A stretch of DNA of 64,000 bases from Vitis vinifera (lineage: Eukaryota > Streptophyta > Magnoliopsida > Vitales > Vitaceae), in NCBI RefSeq assembly GCF_030704535.1, contig NC_081818.1, forward strand, positions 3,175,001 through 3,239,000, read 5' to 3'. Under the pieces are notes generated by a model, which was given only the letters and a program-made list of their open reading frames with translations, was not told the DNA's origin and did not search any database. Position numbers and translations under genes: made by a program. This document shows positions 40,247 through 52,742 of the stretch, one piece after another; position 1 is the first letter of the stretch; each line of letters starts with the position of its first letter.

Positions 40247-43200
40247 TCAGGATGAACAACTACCAACGCAAATCTCAACACCATTCCCGCCGATTCCAGC
40301 GATAAGACATTGGAATTCACATGACTCCAACGCAGCTATTACTTTATTAACAACCGTTCCTGATAGCACTTGTATCATGTAGTCAAGGGGAACAAATGAA
40401 GAAAGAGAAAGAGAAGAGAGAGAGAATGACATTTAGAAACAAAAAATATTGGTTTGTATGACTACAGCCACATTGAAGCTGAGAAAATAACATGTTTCTG
40501 TGGCCATATATGGATTGTTCAGCTTAATTTGTTCGACTGCTGCCTAGTTTCATTTTCCTGTCATTATTCTGAATTGTAACATATATGAGATTGTCCCTAC
40601 AGCCAAGCAAATTGTTTCTGAAAGAGCTTTCAGTCGTGCACTTGCATGAGGGCAAAAAATGATGAGGGTTATCTGTTCTAGGCAAAATCTGTCTAAATCT
40701 ACCATGATTGCTCCTGTTTACTACCAGCAGCTTGAGCTCTGTTCAAATTGTTTCTACTTGAAAGACTCATTTATAAAAATCTTAGACCAGCTCTAAATCA
40801 AGCCCTCCCAACTATTTGAGTCTGCCCACATGAAGCTATTTAGCTACTTTTCTTATCTAATCCTCAGCACCGGAGTCACATTCCTTGGGATTTCCATTTT
40901 ACAACCAAGTCTAAGCTTCTTGAAATGATAAACTAAATGACCCACTCATCACCCTTCTCTTACCCCATCTCTAGCTAGATTCAATTCCTTAGGATTGTAA
41001 AGCAGTTTGCTATTATGGTCCTTTCAAGTTCTTACACTCCCAACTATAGCCAAGTACAGATCCATTCATCAAATATTTGCATTAACCAGGTAAGTTCTGT
41101 GGGCACGCAACCAAAAAATTCTGTTTGTCTCAATTTAAACAAGGATTCCAACTCATTATTCTAATTTTATCCTAGTTCTAGGTAAAGTTTTGAGCTCTAT
41201 GCTAAGGATTTTATTCATCTGCAAAGTAGTAGCCCCAAAACAAATCAAACTAGATGCATGAAACTTCATTTATAGCATAATATTAGGCACATATGGCAAA
41301 CCTATTCAATGAAGCAACCTGCCACTGTAAGAATCAAAATTGTACATACGAGGTACCAAGGCAAATAAAGGGGAAAATCACATATATTTTCAGAAACAAT
41401 TAATGCCTCCAAACAATAGTTGTCAACTTGCATATAGTAATCAATTTCCAATATTTCTGTATGGTGTACCATAAAAGAAATTTCATTATAAAACAGATAT
41501 ATATTGCAACAATGAGGGACAAAGCTATAAATAAACAATTTCATAGAAGATATAATGTTTGAAAAGGCAAAAACATATATTGAATCGTATTATTCGGATG
41601 CACACATTAATGACATTTCATTGCATTAATTCATTATAAAATCCACAAAGGTAAACCTACTAACTTTTACTTATGCTTTCTAGTTTCAACTAGTTTATAA
41701 CTAGCTAATAATATAACAAAGGTTCCAAGCAGTCTGCAACCAATTCACAAAAAGGAATACACATGCAAGTATAAATTAATGCTTCCATGCACTATTATTA
41801 CAGAAACCAAGTCTCAAAACCTTGTAAAGGAAATGTCAAACCACTCCTCACTGGATGCAACATGAGTTAGATGTTTTTAACTTTTATTACAGAAAGCAAG
41901 CCTCAAAATCTTAAATTACCTTATAAATAATTCTACTCTTCTTTTTAAATGTTCAAAAGTAAATTCTCTTATAACTATTAAATGGAAAAATCTGTGTGCG
42001 TCATGTATGTATCCTATCTTATATCGCATGTCTTTTCTACAAATATGCCCCTAACTAATATTTAATCATGGAATTCATTATAGAATATAAAAGCATGCAA
42101 TGGGAAAAGATTGAAATTAAGGGTGCCATCACAAGAATGATACCACCAAATATAAACAGAATTTGAAAATGGATACGGGTTGGCAATAGCGTCAAAACAC
42201 AGCCTCCACCCCCAGCTCCTGTCAGCTTCGAAGCCAACTTGTATTTCAATGTTGTTCGAAGCACAGTTTCTATGGAAGCATGGCTGACCCCCATACATTG
42301 GAGCAAACCTTGATTCATTTCCATCAACTCTCCTAGCTTCTCTTCCTTCTCAGTTATGGAGAGCTCATCAGGAGCTGGAGACTGAATGATAGTGGACAAT
42401 TCCTCGCTGATAAAGTCAACTGCGTTAAACACAGCTTTCATGGCATTTGGATGCCTTAAGGTCCTCTCTGAGACACCAGCAACTAATGCTTTTGTGTTCC
42501 TCCCAACTTTTGTGTTGGTAACAAGCATTTTGAGTGGCATATTGGAGGATAAGCGCGTCAAACTACCTGACTTGAACTTGATCATGTTGCCTGTTTCATA
42601 AACCTTTTTTATCACATAAATATTTAAAAAGAAGCAACCGCCTAGGATTTTCAAGATAAAAAAAACTACATATTCTTTGGTTAATAAAATAAAAGCATCT
42701 TATTGCGCTGAATGAAAGATCCAGATATTGACAGTTCTTTTTTTTATTCTTGTTATATCATTCTCTGCACAAGACAATGTGTGCATGCGGATTGGTGTGT
42801 GACAAGGAAAGAGGTGACAAATTGCTTTGAAATTTTTAAAGCTTCTAAAACATTTTGTTTTTCTTTTTAATAACCGAGGAATCTTTCATGGCCAAGCCCT
42901 TAAAACTCTCCACGGGGACCCAAACCTTGGGGTGCTGACTGCCTTGCAACAATTAGCACCAGTTAAATTCAAGGTATTATCAATGATTGAATTCGAACCC
43001 AGGACCATGTCAAACATATGCTACATGACCTAGTGTTATCATATAAATTTCACCAGCTCACAAATTACATAAGTACATCAGAAACAAATTCCAAGGATTT
43101 GGAATTCCTAAATTATTGGAGGGAAATCCTAAATTATTAGAGAGAATTCCACGACAGCAACACAGACATCCTTTTCCACAAAATGCACTGCATTTGTAAG

Positions 43201-45320
43201 TTTTTCTCAAAATACTTGCCATTTTTTATAAACCACCATTCTTTCAACTCTTTCACTATGAAAGCTTATTAAATTCCAACTTGTTCCAGACATCAAATAG
43301 CGGCCAGATCCTAGTCAGGAAAAAGAGGGAGACTGATTGTACATAAAATGTTGAAAGACAACAATTATAAATTTATCTACACTATCAGAAAGATTCCTTA
43401 CCAAATGTGCTAACTGAATTGTCAATTCCAGATGGCTTTCCATGAATTATCTTTTCACCTTCAAAGGCCCATTTGTTTACCAATTCAAGCTCATTCTCCC
43501 CAAATACTGACCAACCTGGGTGGCTAAAATCTAGACTTGCAGAATCTGACAATGCAAGCAGGGCAGCTGAGAGTGAGACACAGAATGAGGCAGATGAACC
43601 CAAGCCTGAACCAAGTGGAAGCTCAGAAGTGATGACCACTGTAGCAGGCTTAAACCTGAGACATAAGGAACCAAATCAGAAAAGCAAACAATAACAGGGG
43701 AATAGTTGACAATAGAAACTAATAATAAGGGAATACCCTTGGATACAGGTGTACAGCCAGAGAAAGGCGGACACTCCAGAAGCAAGTCCAAGTTTTGCCT
43801 CTGGAATGTTCTGCTCTATAAGTAGAGCTGCAATCAATTTAATGAACTCTGGAGTGCATGTTGTAGGCGTCGACGAGAAGGGACAACCTACTTCTTGTAG
43901 TACTTCTTTGATTCTTTCAATTGACCATGAAAATTCCAATGCCATATCCTTGAGATGGAGTTTTAAGGTATGATCATCGTCTATTAAAAAATACTAATTA
44001 GAGGTACAGTCAACAGAAAACCAAGAAGAAATGAACAAAACCATATCAGGAAAAAGAGAACATACTATATCAGATCCATATCCGACTGATCATCATTTGA
44101 TAATTGGCATCAATTTTTTTTTTAACAAATGTAATAGTCTGAAATATATTGAACATAAATAAAAGAATAACATTTCTACAATCCACTCTGACCACAAACA
44201 TTAGCACAAAATCTTAAAATGCATTTTTTTTTCTTATCATCTATTTTGGCAAAAACAAATCAATGCAATCTTGAAAAATTTACTGCAGTGATTTTTCTTT
44301 TCTTTTCTTTTTTTACAAAAAATAGTAGCTTAGAGAAAAAAAAAATCAGAGCAAAAATGTTTTCAAATAAAACCATTAATACAAAACCTGAACAATGTCC
44401 TCTCAATCATAATTTGCAGCAAATCCCAATCAATCCAATGCAAAATTTCATCTATGCAAAAGTTAGCTCATGGATAAAGATTCAAACAATGGAAACCTCA
44501 ATATTGAAAAGATTTACTTGCCTACATCTTTTTGAGCAACCAAACAGATCATTATCATCACAGTTTCCATCATCATCGATCACTCTCCTAATTCTTACCG
44601 AAAGAAGGAAAAGAAACGGGTTTCTTCTGATCATCATTTCAACAAAAATCAATTGGAGCTCCCAAACCCTCTTTTCCCAGGAGACACAAATAATTAATCA
44701 CTCTTCATCATCATTAATCACCCTACTAAACAGATAATTTCTACCAAACCAAATTAATTAGAGCTTCCAAACCCGTCTTTTTCATAGACATACAAAAAAA
44801 TAACAAAGACGATATTTAAAACTTTTCTCTTTTTCCATTTCCCACACTTTCTGAGCAATCAAACACAGCGCCACTAATCCATCTCCTATTACCAACAAAA
44901 AACAGTTATAGATTCAAACAAAACTCGTGCAAGAAAGGACACAAAAGAGCGTTGGATTCACCGGAACGACTTATAACCAATCAATGACCCAATATTAAAA
45001 GATCCACCGTCTTCCTTTCCCACATTTGTCTGAATCATCACAATTAGAAAAAAGCAAAAGGAGAAAAAATTCAACGGAATATAAAAAAATTCACTTTCTT
45101 TCCCTTTTCCCATATTTTCTGAGCAACCAAACAAGCCATGATCATAACTCTAAAAACAAAAGGAGAAAAAAAGATTGACGGGTGCACCAGAAATGCTATG
45201 AAATCGAAGAGAAACGTGGGTGTAGAGATTGATAGAAGCGGCCACCGCCGCGGATCCGTGGACGACGGCGTGTTCGCCGGCGAGGATGATCTTCCCGGGA
45301 GCTCGAGCTCTGACCTCCAT
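40247..45320 (-). CDS. MVK: Mevalonate kinase
   Basis: Five exons on the minus strand: 45188-45320, 43737-43980, 43402-43655, 42177-42590 and 40247-40368. They sum to 1167 bases, 388 residues, all in phase. A GHMP kinase that phosphorylates mevalonate with ATP to give 5-phosphomevalonate in the cytosolic isoprenoid (MVA) pathway. The N-terminus MEVRARAPGKIILAGEHAVV is motif 1 with the conserved Lys and Glu-His. Motif 2, PLGSGLGSSAS (residues 139-149), is the phosphate-binding loop. GEKIIHGKPSGIDNSVSTFG carries the catalytic Asp region. Motif 3, LTGAGGGGCVLTLLP, is at 333-347. The end is CLIAGIGGNGVEIC plus six residues. The first intron is 1.2 kb and the last 1.8 kb; the third holds a SINE-like insertion. 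The Arabidopsis single-copy gene is At5g27450, a close neighbour of SerRS there as here. Confidence 0.95.
42862..43037 (-). mobile_element. tRNA-derived SINE-like element in mevalonate kinase intron 3
   Basis: On the minus strand, ctaggtcatgtagcatatg resembles an RNA polymerase III A box. It is followed after about 17 bases by tcctgggttcgaattcaatc, a near-consensus B box. A non-coding body of about 110 bases follows, ending in an A-rich tail near 42862. Too decayed at the head for a tRNA identity. Confidence 0.6.
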
Positions 45321-46388
45321 TCTCGTTGGAAATTTGGGAGAAACGAATTGAAGTGATGGAGATTCGTGGGTGTGGATTAGAATTTATATTTACGAATATT
45401 TGATGGGTGATTGGATCACACCGCTGGAAGTTAGAGCTGGGAATGGGAGAGACTGTGACGGAGAAGAGACGTATGCTTGACTTCGTTTGTTTTAGGCCCT
45501 TTGGGTGTTGACAGTCCCTGACACTCCCCCCACTTGAGGTGGTGGCGCGTGGAATTCTTTGATGGCATTGTCACCACAAATTTTCAAACCTATACTTACC
45601 CAAGTCGATTTTTCATGATTTTTCTTCATTTTATATAAATTTAATCATGAGTTTCTAAAAATAGTACATAAATTGATACTAAATGTGTACGCGCCAGTGA
45701 GTGGAGCGTGGGTTTAGAGTTCACAAGCCGGAAACAATTCAAAGCTTCAACCTTGAGTACATGTCTATATATTTGGTTTGAAGCTTTGAGTGAACACTAT
45801 TATGGCACTCTCCATTCTCATACTCTCACCCACCTTCATCGTGAACCACGGGCTTGTTGGTGGGCCCATTTCTAAGTCCACTCAATTTGGGGGTGATCAC
45901 AAAATTGGACCTTTTTGATCATTTTTTGTGAGAATGATGGATTGCTTTGACAATGGGCCGGCATGGGCTTGACCTCTCTTTGGTGAAGTATTTGGATAGT
46001 TGGGTTTACATTGAAAGATAATTTTGGTCATAGTCCTAGTGAAGAAAGATGTTTTTGGCACTTGAAAAAAAAAATATTTCTTCTTATTTTTATAAAACGT
46101 GTTTTAAAGTCATAAAATTCTTTGACTTTGACATAGACCATACTATACCAATTATCATTGTTGGTCTTTGAGAAAAAAACAAATGCAATTTTGACAATAA
46201 GAAGCTTCATTGGCTATAACAAGGATGTATGTTACATCCACGAGCCCTATAGACTAAGACATGGGCGTTGTATTGGATGGAAGGGTGAATATGATATCTC
46301 CCCACCTCATATCATTTGATGCCACAATGAAGGTATCATAGTGCAAGAAGGATGAAAGTAATATCCCCTATCATACCAAACATAAATA
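45321..46388. other. Upstream region of mevalonate kinase and AT-rich spacer
   Basis: The promoter and 5' UTR of MVK lie immediately upstream. No other gene. At 46322 there is a block (ccacaatgaaggtatcata) repeated in diverged form at 46812. Confidence 0.5.
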
Positions 46389-46393
46389 CCATA

Positions 46394-46805
46394 TGTAGTG
46401 TTTCGTATTACCTACGGAATGAATGTGAAAGAGCCATATATGGAGGGTTTTCACAACACACTATCGAGGTCTTTTCTTGAGGGCGTAGGCTCAATAAAGA
46501 AGTAAAACTATTGTCGACTGGTGGGACATGTGTGCATTACTGCAACTCTAAACCCAACAATATTAGGTGAAGAGTGGGGCTATGACAAAATGGTATTGAT
46601 ATTCGATTGGAAGTGTGTCAGCGATGACGCTAGGCTCCAAAGGGGGCGGAATGTAGTGTCTCACATCGCTCGAGGAGTGGATGAGGAAGAACCATATATG
46701 AAGGGTTTTCACAACACACTATCAAGGCCTTTTCTTAAGGGTGTAGGTCTAATAAAAAAGTAAAACCAAACTAGACAATATCAGGTGGAGAGTGAGGTTG
46801 TGACA
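46394..46805 (+). mobile_element. TRIM (terminal-repeat retrotransposon in miniature) with two LTRs and a 5-bp target duplication
   Basis: Two direct repeats with TG...CA borders, 46394-46587 and 46652-46805, share ccatatatgaagggttttcac-like and aggcttttcttaaggg-like blocks. Between them lie a primer-binding-site-like word tggtattgat (46591-46600) and a polypurine tract aaagggggcgga (46639-46650) directly before the second LTR. The 5-bp sequence ccata flanks the whole element on both sides (46389-46393 and 46806-46810). It has no coding capacity, as is normal for TRIMs. Clear divergence between the two LTRs points to an old insertion. Confidence 0.82.
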
Positions 46806-46810
46806 CCATA

Positions 46811-48255
46811 AGTCACAATAAAGATGTCATATTGCATAAAGCAATAGGTTTGATATTCCTAGTCACTTCAAATCTTTGAGAAAAGAAGTTTTACACACTT
46901 ATACACCCTTCAAAATGTTTTAAAACATTGCAAACTTGATTCTGGGATCCCTCAAGAATCCCTAACTTACCTAATGTTATAACATTTTTATATTCACTCA
47001 ATTGCAACCTTCTTCGTATATGTATGCTCTTATTAATTCTATAGCTACACATGAGAGTTATAGGATTAAGACCCGATTAAAATCAATTTTTAAGAAATCA
47101 AAAGCTTTTTTTTTATAAAAAAAAAAAGGAAAAAAAGAAAAATAAGTTATGACTCAAATAAAACCGAATATGAAAGTTAGGAAAATTTTATTTTTCCATG
47201 TTTAATTAAATTTTACAATGTTAATATTTCCTTTAAAAAAAATTATAATTTGGACTTCGATTTCAACTTCCAACTAAAACAAGAAATAAAAAGCTATGGT
47301 GGAGGAAGCCTAAAAATATCATAATGGGTTGAATTTGTAATTATAAATGAAAAATGTGTCATTTATATCTTATATTAATTAATATGAAAGAAATTAAAGA
47401 GATTGAATTATCTTGAATTTGTGAAAGGTTTTAAACTTTAGGAGTATTTTGACCCACTTATATAATTTCATACAAACTTATTTGTGAAGCTTTGAGTTCT
47501 ACCATTATTTTGTGAAGACTTTTTTTAGATATGTCTTTAAAAATATTTTTTATTTATTTTGATTTTGTAAAAAACAGAAATTATAAATTTAATTTATATA
47601 ATGTAAACTAAATTTAATTCACCTCATATTAAAAATAAAAATAATTTTTAGTTACAAATAAATTTAAAATAAATAGTTTTTAATAAAATATGAATATTAA
47701 TAATATAATAAAATTATAAATTATATTTTTTTATAAATATTATAAAAATATAGATATTAACATTAATTGATTTATTTTGTTAAAAATAAAGAATAATTCT
47801 TCAAAATCAATAATTAATAGTACTATTATATTTTCAATGAATATAAAAACGAATAATATTTAATTTTTTAAGAAATAAATGAGCCAAATTTTTCATTATA
47901 AACTTACATTTATTACTCAATTATCAAGATGACATTTTCAATTATTTTATTTAATTTATAATTAATCAATTTGTTTTTTGAATTTTAAATTATTCTAAAA
48001 AATTACAATATTTATTAAAAATTTTAAAATATTAATTATGTCCATTAGTTTTCATAGTGATTATATGTATATATTTTTTTTGAGTTTGAAATTATTTTTT
48101 AAAATTATTAAACTTATTAATACATATAATACAAAGTTTCACTTGATTTGAAATTCATTTTCTCTAATAAAAAAAATTGGAAGAACAATTTTCTATTTTA
48201 CTTTGTTTTTAAAAATTGTTTTTAAAGAATAACAACCAAATAGTGGTATTATTAT
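46811..48255. other. AT-rich spacer upstream of MITE copy B
   Basis: Extremely AT-rich from about 47090 on. No coding potential and no clear repeat borders. Confidence 0.5.
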
Positions 48256-48257
48256 TT

Positions 48258-48552
48258 AGAAAAAAAATTCTCAAGGATTTTTTTAAATGAAAATAAAAAA
48301 TTATTTCAAACTATGTACAATTTGAAAATTTTTTAAATAAAAATAAAAATAAAAATATTTATTTTAAACCATATATACGATATTATAGACAATTTTTTTT
48401 TTTCATTTCCATTTTTACATAACATTGAAATGGAAAAAAAATTATCATTCCAACCTTACATTCGTACCAAATTCATTCCTATTCACGAGGGAATAGGATC
48501 GCAAACAAAATATTCATTTCTATTCCTCATTCCAGTGTATCAAACACACCCC
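48258..48552 (-). mobile_element. hAT-like MITE copy B (minus orientation)
   Basis: Read on the minus strand it begins ggggtgtgtttgatacactg and continues ggaatgaggaatagaaatga, then atattttgtttgc. The order of words matches the plus-strand copy at 63351-63640 for nearly 300 bases. The left limit is approximate because the AT-rich end merges with the flank. Confidence 0.6.
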
Positions 48553-48663
48553 ATATGTGTGAATAGAGAGAAATGCAAAGCACAAGACATGCAAAACAGA
48601 GCCTTGTTATTCAAGTTGGTACTAGAGTTTAGAACTGAATAGTACAAAGAGATTCAATTGAGC

Positions 48664-51484
48664 TCAGTAACTTGTTTTCTCTGCTACTTCAACCTGTTCT
48701 TTGATACTGCCATAAAGGGTCTGAACAAGATTGAGTAGAAAGCCATCAGAACCATGTTTTGCCAACAAGGAAACTGCCACAGGAAGATTGTCATACAGCC
48801 CCAGTGGTATGCTCACCTGTGGATTGAACCATTTCCCAAAAGTGAACAAAAAATTTCCCAAATGACTGATGATAATCAAGGAAAAGATAAGATCACAATG
48901 GGAGAGAAAGAGAGGATCACCTGGCAAAAACCAGACACCCCAGCAATGGACAGCAAGCTAAAAGCCCTGGCACGAAAACTTTCAAGTGTAGTAGGGTCTG
49001 TTTGCAGCTTTGGTGGAGGCCCAGGTACCGTTGGCAGCACAAGGACACCAGAATCCTAAGATTAATGCAGGCAAACGTGAATTCATGGAGAAATGGTGTC
49101 TTCTATTTTGTTGGTATAGCTGCTTGTGTGAGTTTTGGGAGAGAGAGATGGAGAGAGTACCCCAAGAAGATCAGTAAGAGCCGAGCGAAATTCAGTCTTC
49201 AGAGACTGACAGACATCAATTTTTTCATCTGTTGTCCCTAGGGCTTCCCATACTCTTTCTCTGATTCCAGGCCCTAAATCAGGTTGAACTTCACGGACCC
49301 ATTCTCCGTGGTTATTCTTGAACTCATACCTATGCTTCAAGATCATCAACAGCACTCCAATTATCATTCAAGCACATTGTTGAATCCACTAAGAATCCAA
49401 CAGAAAAGGGTTCAGGACCTGTACCTTTGAAGCAACCTCATGGCAGTTGAAAGGGCTGCCAAGGATGGTATATTGTACTCTTGTGTTTGATTTTCTTTAC
49501 TCATAAAAGGCTTCAAACTTGTAACTTTGTCCTCTACATAGTCCCCAAGGCTTACATGCTTGACAATATCACCTGCACTAGTAAATACAGAAAGTGTCAT
49601 CTCACTCCATGATAATGAAATGTAGAGTTTTGTAGTATATAGTCAAACTACTTACTCCCAAATAGCTTCTCCACTGATTTAATAAGAACTTGAGTTACTC
49701 GATCAATTGGAATGCTGAGGAGGCGGAAACAATCTTCAGGAATGATAATCTGACTAGGTTTGACAGGATTAACATCAGGGAATGGCAGCAAGACATGTCC
49801 AACTCTGTTCAAGATCTCAGGATCCCTAGCAAACCATCCTGGGAGTGAACTTGGGGTCAAAGAAATGAGATCAAAATTGAAAGAGTGCTACAAGTTTAGG
49901 AGCTCATAATTCATGAAACATTAGACTAAACACAACACACATTACCTTCCAGAAAAGTAAAATAAGGGAAAATTTTCATGAGAATTCAGCTACATGTTCA
50001 GCTTCATAGCAGAAAGATGTTTGAAATGTCGCATTGGTTGTCATTCAGACAATTTAATTGGAGAAAATCAGGCAGAAGGTATTAAGTCATTATATTGTTG
50101 GTTCTTACCTACAGTATCAAAACTTTGTGCCATAGGAATGACTCCTGTAGTAGAAACAACACCATGTGAAGGCCGGATGCCAAAGATTCCACAGTATGAT
50201 GCAGGGACTCTTACGCTTCCTCCAGTGTCAGTACCTGTAATGGAGGAAAAACTCTGGTTCAACTAATTAACATCATAAAAAGAATTGCTCAGAAGTTCTC
50301 CAAGATTTAAGAAAAATAAAAAAGAAAAAAAATGAAAACTAAAAGCTTACCTAGGGAGAAATCCACAAGCATTGCACCAACTGCAACAGCAGATCCACTA
50401 GAAGATCCTCCAGGTACCCGATCCGGTGCCTGTGGATTTGTGGGTGTGCCATAATGCTTGTTTTCTCCATTTATACTGCCAAAAAATAGTCATTTCTGCC
50501 ACATTATTCAAAAAAATATGCCCTGAATTTTCAAGAGACCTTTATGTGAAGATGAAAAACCAGGTGACAGCCTTAAACCATTTGAAAAGCATTTGGAAAT
50601 CAGCTGAGATTGAATTGATTTGACTTTTTATTGGATAGCATTCAAATGCACTGGTTCATCAAGAAGAGTATAGCAATTTCTAAAATGGATTCATGACAAA
50701 AAATTTGAGCTGATATTCGTTCCTGAGTTCCAAAATTGATAAGTCTTCAAATTTCATCACAATTATAGGCATCTCATGCAACAAGATTTAATCCTTTAAG
50801 CCAAATGAGCAAAATTCAAATTGGGTTCTGCACTCTAACCTGTATGCCATTTCATCCATGACAGTCTTACCAACACATGTGGCACCTCCTTTTAGAACAG
50901 CCAAAACCGACGGAGCCGTCAACATGGCTGCCTGATGAGTCCTTGCCCAATCAGGATTCCCAAACCCAGTCACATATCCATCCACATCAAATCTGTTCCA
51001 AAATTTCCCCAAAAATGAAATAGAGAAAAATCACTTGAAGTATGTAAAAACAATTTGGATAAAACCCAGTTGCTGAAACTGATCAATGAGTTGAAACACA
51101 TAAGAACAAGTATAACAGACTCTACAAATTTCAAATTCTCAAAGGGGAAGGAGTAAAATCATTTGAATTATGATCATGTGTGTAATCTTAAAAGAGAATA
51201 TAGATAAAACCCAGTTTCTGAAATTGATGAATGAGTACGGAACACAGAGAAACAGTACTTGTATGCAGATTTTCTATGTGCCCACATAGGAGAAGAGTGA
51301 TATTATGAGTTTAATCAAAGAAATTGATTGAATCAGATTACAGATTGGAATGAGAGTTGTGTGGAGGAACTCACATGTCTTTAACTGCAAAGGTGAGGCC
51401 ATTTAAGGGAAGTTCATGGGAAGAAGAGCTTGGTTGTAGAATGAATCTCTCCATGAAAGCTCCATAGTTGGACGCTTTTGCCAT
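48664..51484 (-). CDS. AMI1: Amidase 1 (indole-3-acetamide amidohydrolase type)
   Basis: Nine exons on the minus strand: 51375-51484, 50840-50992, 50351-50475, 50109-50234, 49656-49838, 49425-49572, 49161-49329, 48921-49055 and 48664-48816. They sum to 1302 bases, 433 residues (Arabidopsis AMI1, At1g08980, about 425). An amidase-signature hydrolase that can convert indole-3-acetamide to the auxin IAA. The catalytic triad is visible: Lys35 in LTFAVKD, cis-Ser112 in [13 protein letters not shown], and nucleophile Ser136 in [19 protein letters not shown]. Other hallmarks are [29 protein letters not shown] and [15 protein letters not shown]. The short N-terminus lacks a targeting peptide, consistent with a cytosolic enzyme. 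The TOC64 amidase-like proteins are ruled out by the intact triad and the lack of a TPR region. Confidence 0.93.
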
Positions 51485-52742
51485 CTCTCTGCTACTGTTC
51501 TTTCACTAGCTCTTCAGTCAGTTCCGTTTGTTATCAGCCTTGGACCCTTGGTCCGGTAATTGTGGTCCAATGGCCGTTCTACCCCTATGATTCTTGGTAA
51601 TTATGGTGTTCTTATGAGTGTGCTTGCCAGTTTTCTACAAGGGGATAGGGGCATTTGGGTACTTTGATTGGCCTATACTTGATTCCTCCGAGAAGGGTGG
51701 GGATTGGATGAAGGAGAAGGTGTAAGGACCCTTGTGCCCTTTATCATTAGGATGTTGAGTTGGCAACATATGGCCCTGACTCCTAAGAAGCATATGGAGG
51801 GCAAAATGGGAAAGAAATGGAACATTTTTAGATTTGACGAGTTACCCACCAACCAAATCACTCCACGTCACCTTAATGAAATCCATTTCATGAATTTACA
51901 AATTATTTATAGCACTATACTTTTGGGGGAAAATGCTGACAACATTTAAAAAAAAACAACTACAAATAACTCAAAATTATTCTAAAAAGTAACATATTTT
52001 TAAAAAATATATGAAAAAATTTAATAATAGTGTTAAAAAAAGGCTTCTTCCTTTTTTTTTTTTTTATAAAGAATAGAATGCCAAAAATTCCGAGGCTAGG
52101 GTACATTGGATTAATTGGATATAATAGGATAAGAAATATATATATTATTTTCAATTAGATGTGATATTCTTAAATATTATATTTAATGGATATGAAATTT
52201 TAAAGTAATATATCCAATTAGATATGTTATATTATATTTATATTTAGTTTATAAAATAAATAATAAATAAAATAAAATATTTATTGTTTTTCAATATCTA
52301 ATATCAATTTATAATAAAAATTATATTATCTTCCAATATTTTCTATTAAAAAATATGAAATTTCTCATGTTTAATGATATTCATAATTAAAATATTTAAA
52401 ATACTATATAAAAGGGGATTAAAAAAATAAAGGTGAATTTATCTTATCACATATTTTATTAACTTATCTTATTTCATTACTATTCATGCATGGAATAGGA
52501 TCCGATGATATGTTATCCCCTCTCTTATCTATCTTATGTTATATCCAACCGAGTCACCGACCAAACACCACCTAACCAAACATGACCTTACATTCTAGGA
52601 TGTGAATACTTGTAAATGTGACCCAATGCAGACATAAATTTGGGATACACAGAGTCATTAGCAGATGGGATGGGGAAGGAATCCTACAAGGGAAGTTCAC
52701 AAAAGAAAATCAGACCAACTTCCACATTAGCAAGGAAATGTT
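51485..52742. other. Spacer between AMI1 and the RING gene
   Basis: The AMI1 promoter is within the first few hundred bases. A candidate MITE occupies about 52090-52568. No gene. Confidence 0.5.
52090..52568. mobile_element. Candidate hAT-like MITE
   Basis: The reverse complement of the right end reads ggtggtgtttggtcggtgac, then ggttggatataacataagat. The left end has attggatataataggataag in the matching inverted orientation. The interior is AT-rich and non-coding. Borders approximate. Confidence 0.45.

Noticed and set aside
44219-44737. 172-codon plus-strand frame in MVK intron 1
   Set aside because: AT-rich, Asn/Ile/Lys/Ser composition, antisense to the gene, no domain.
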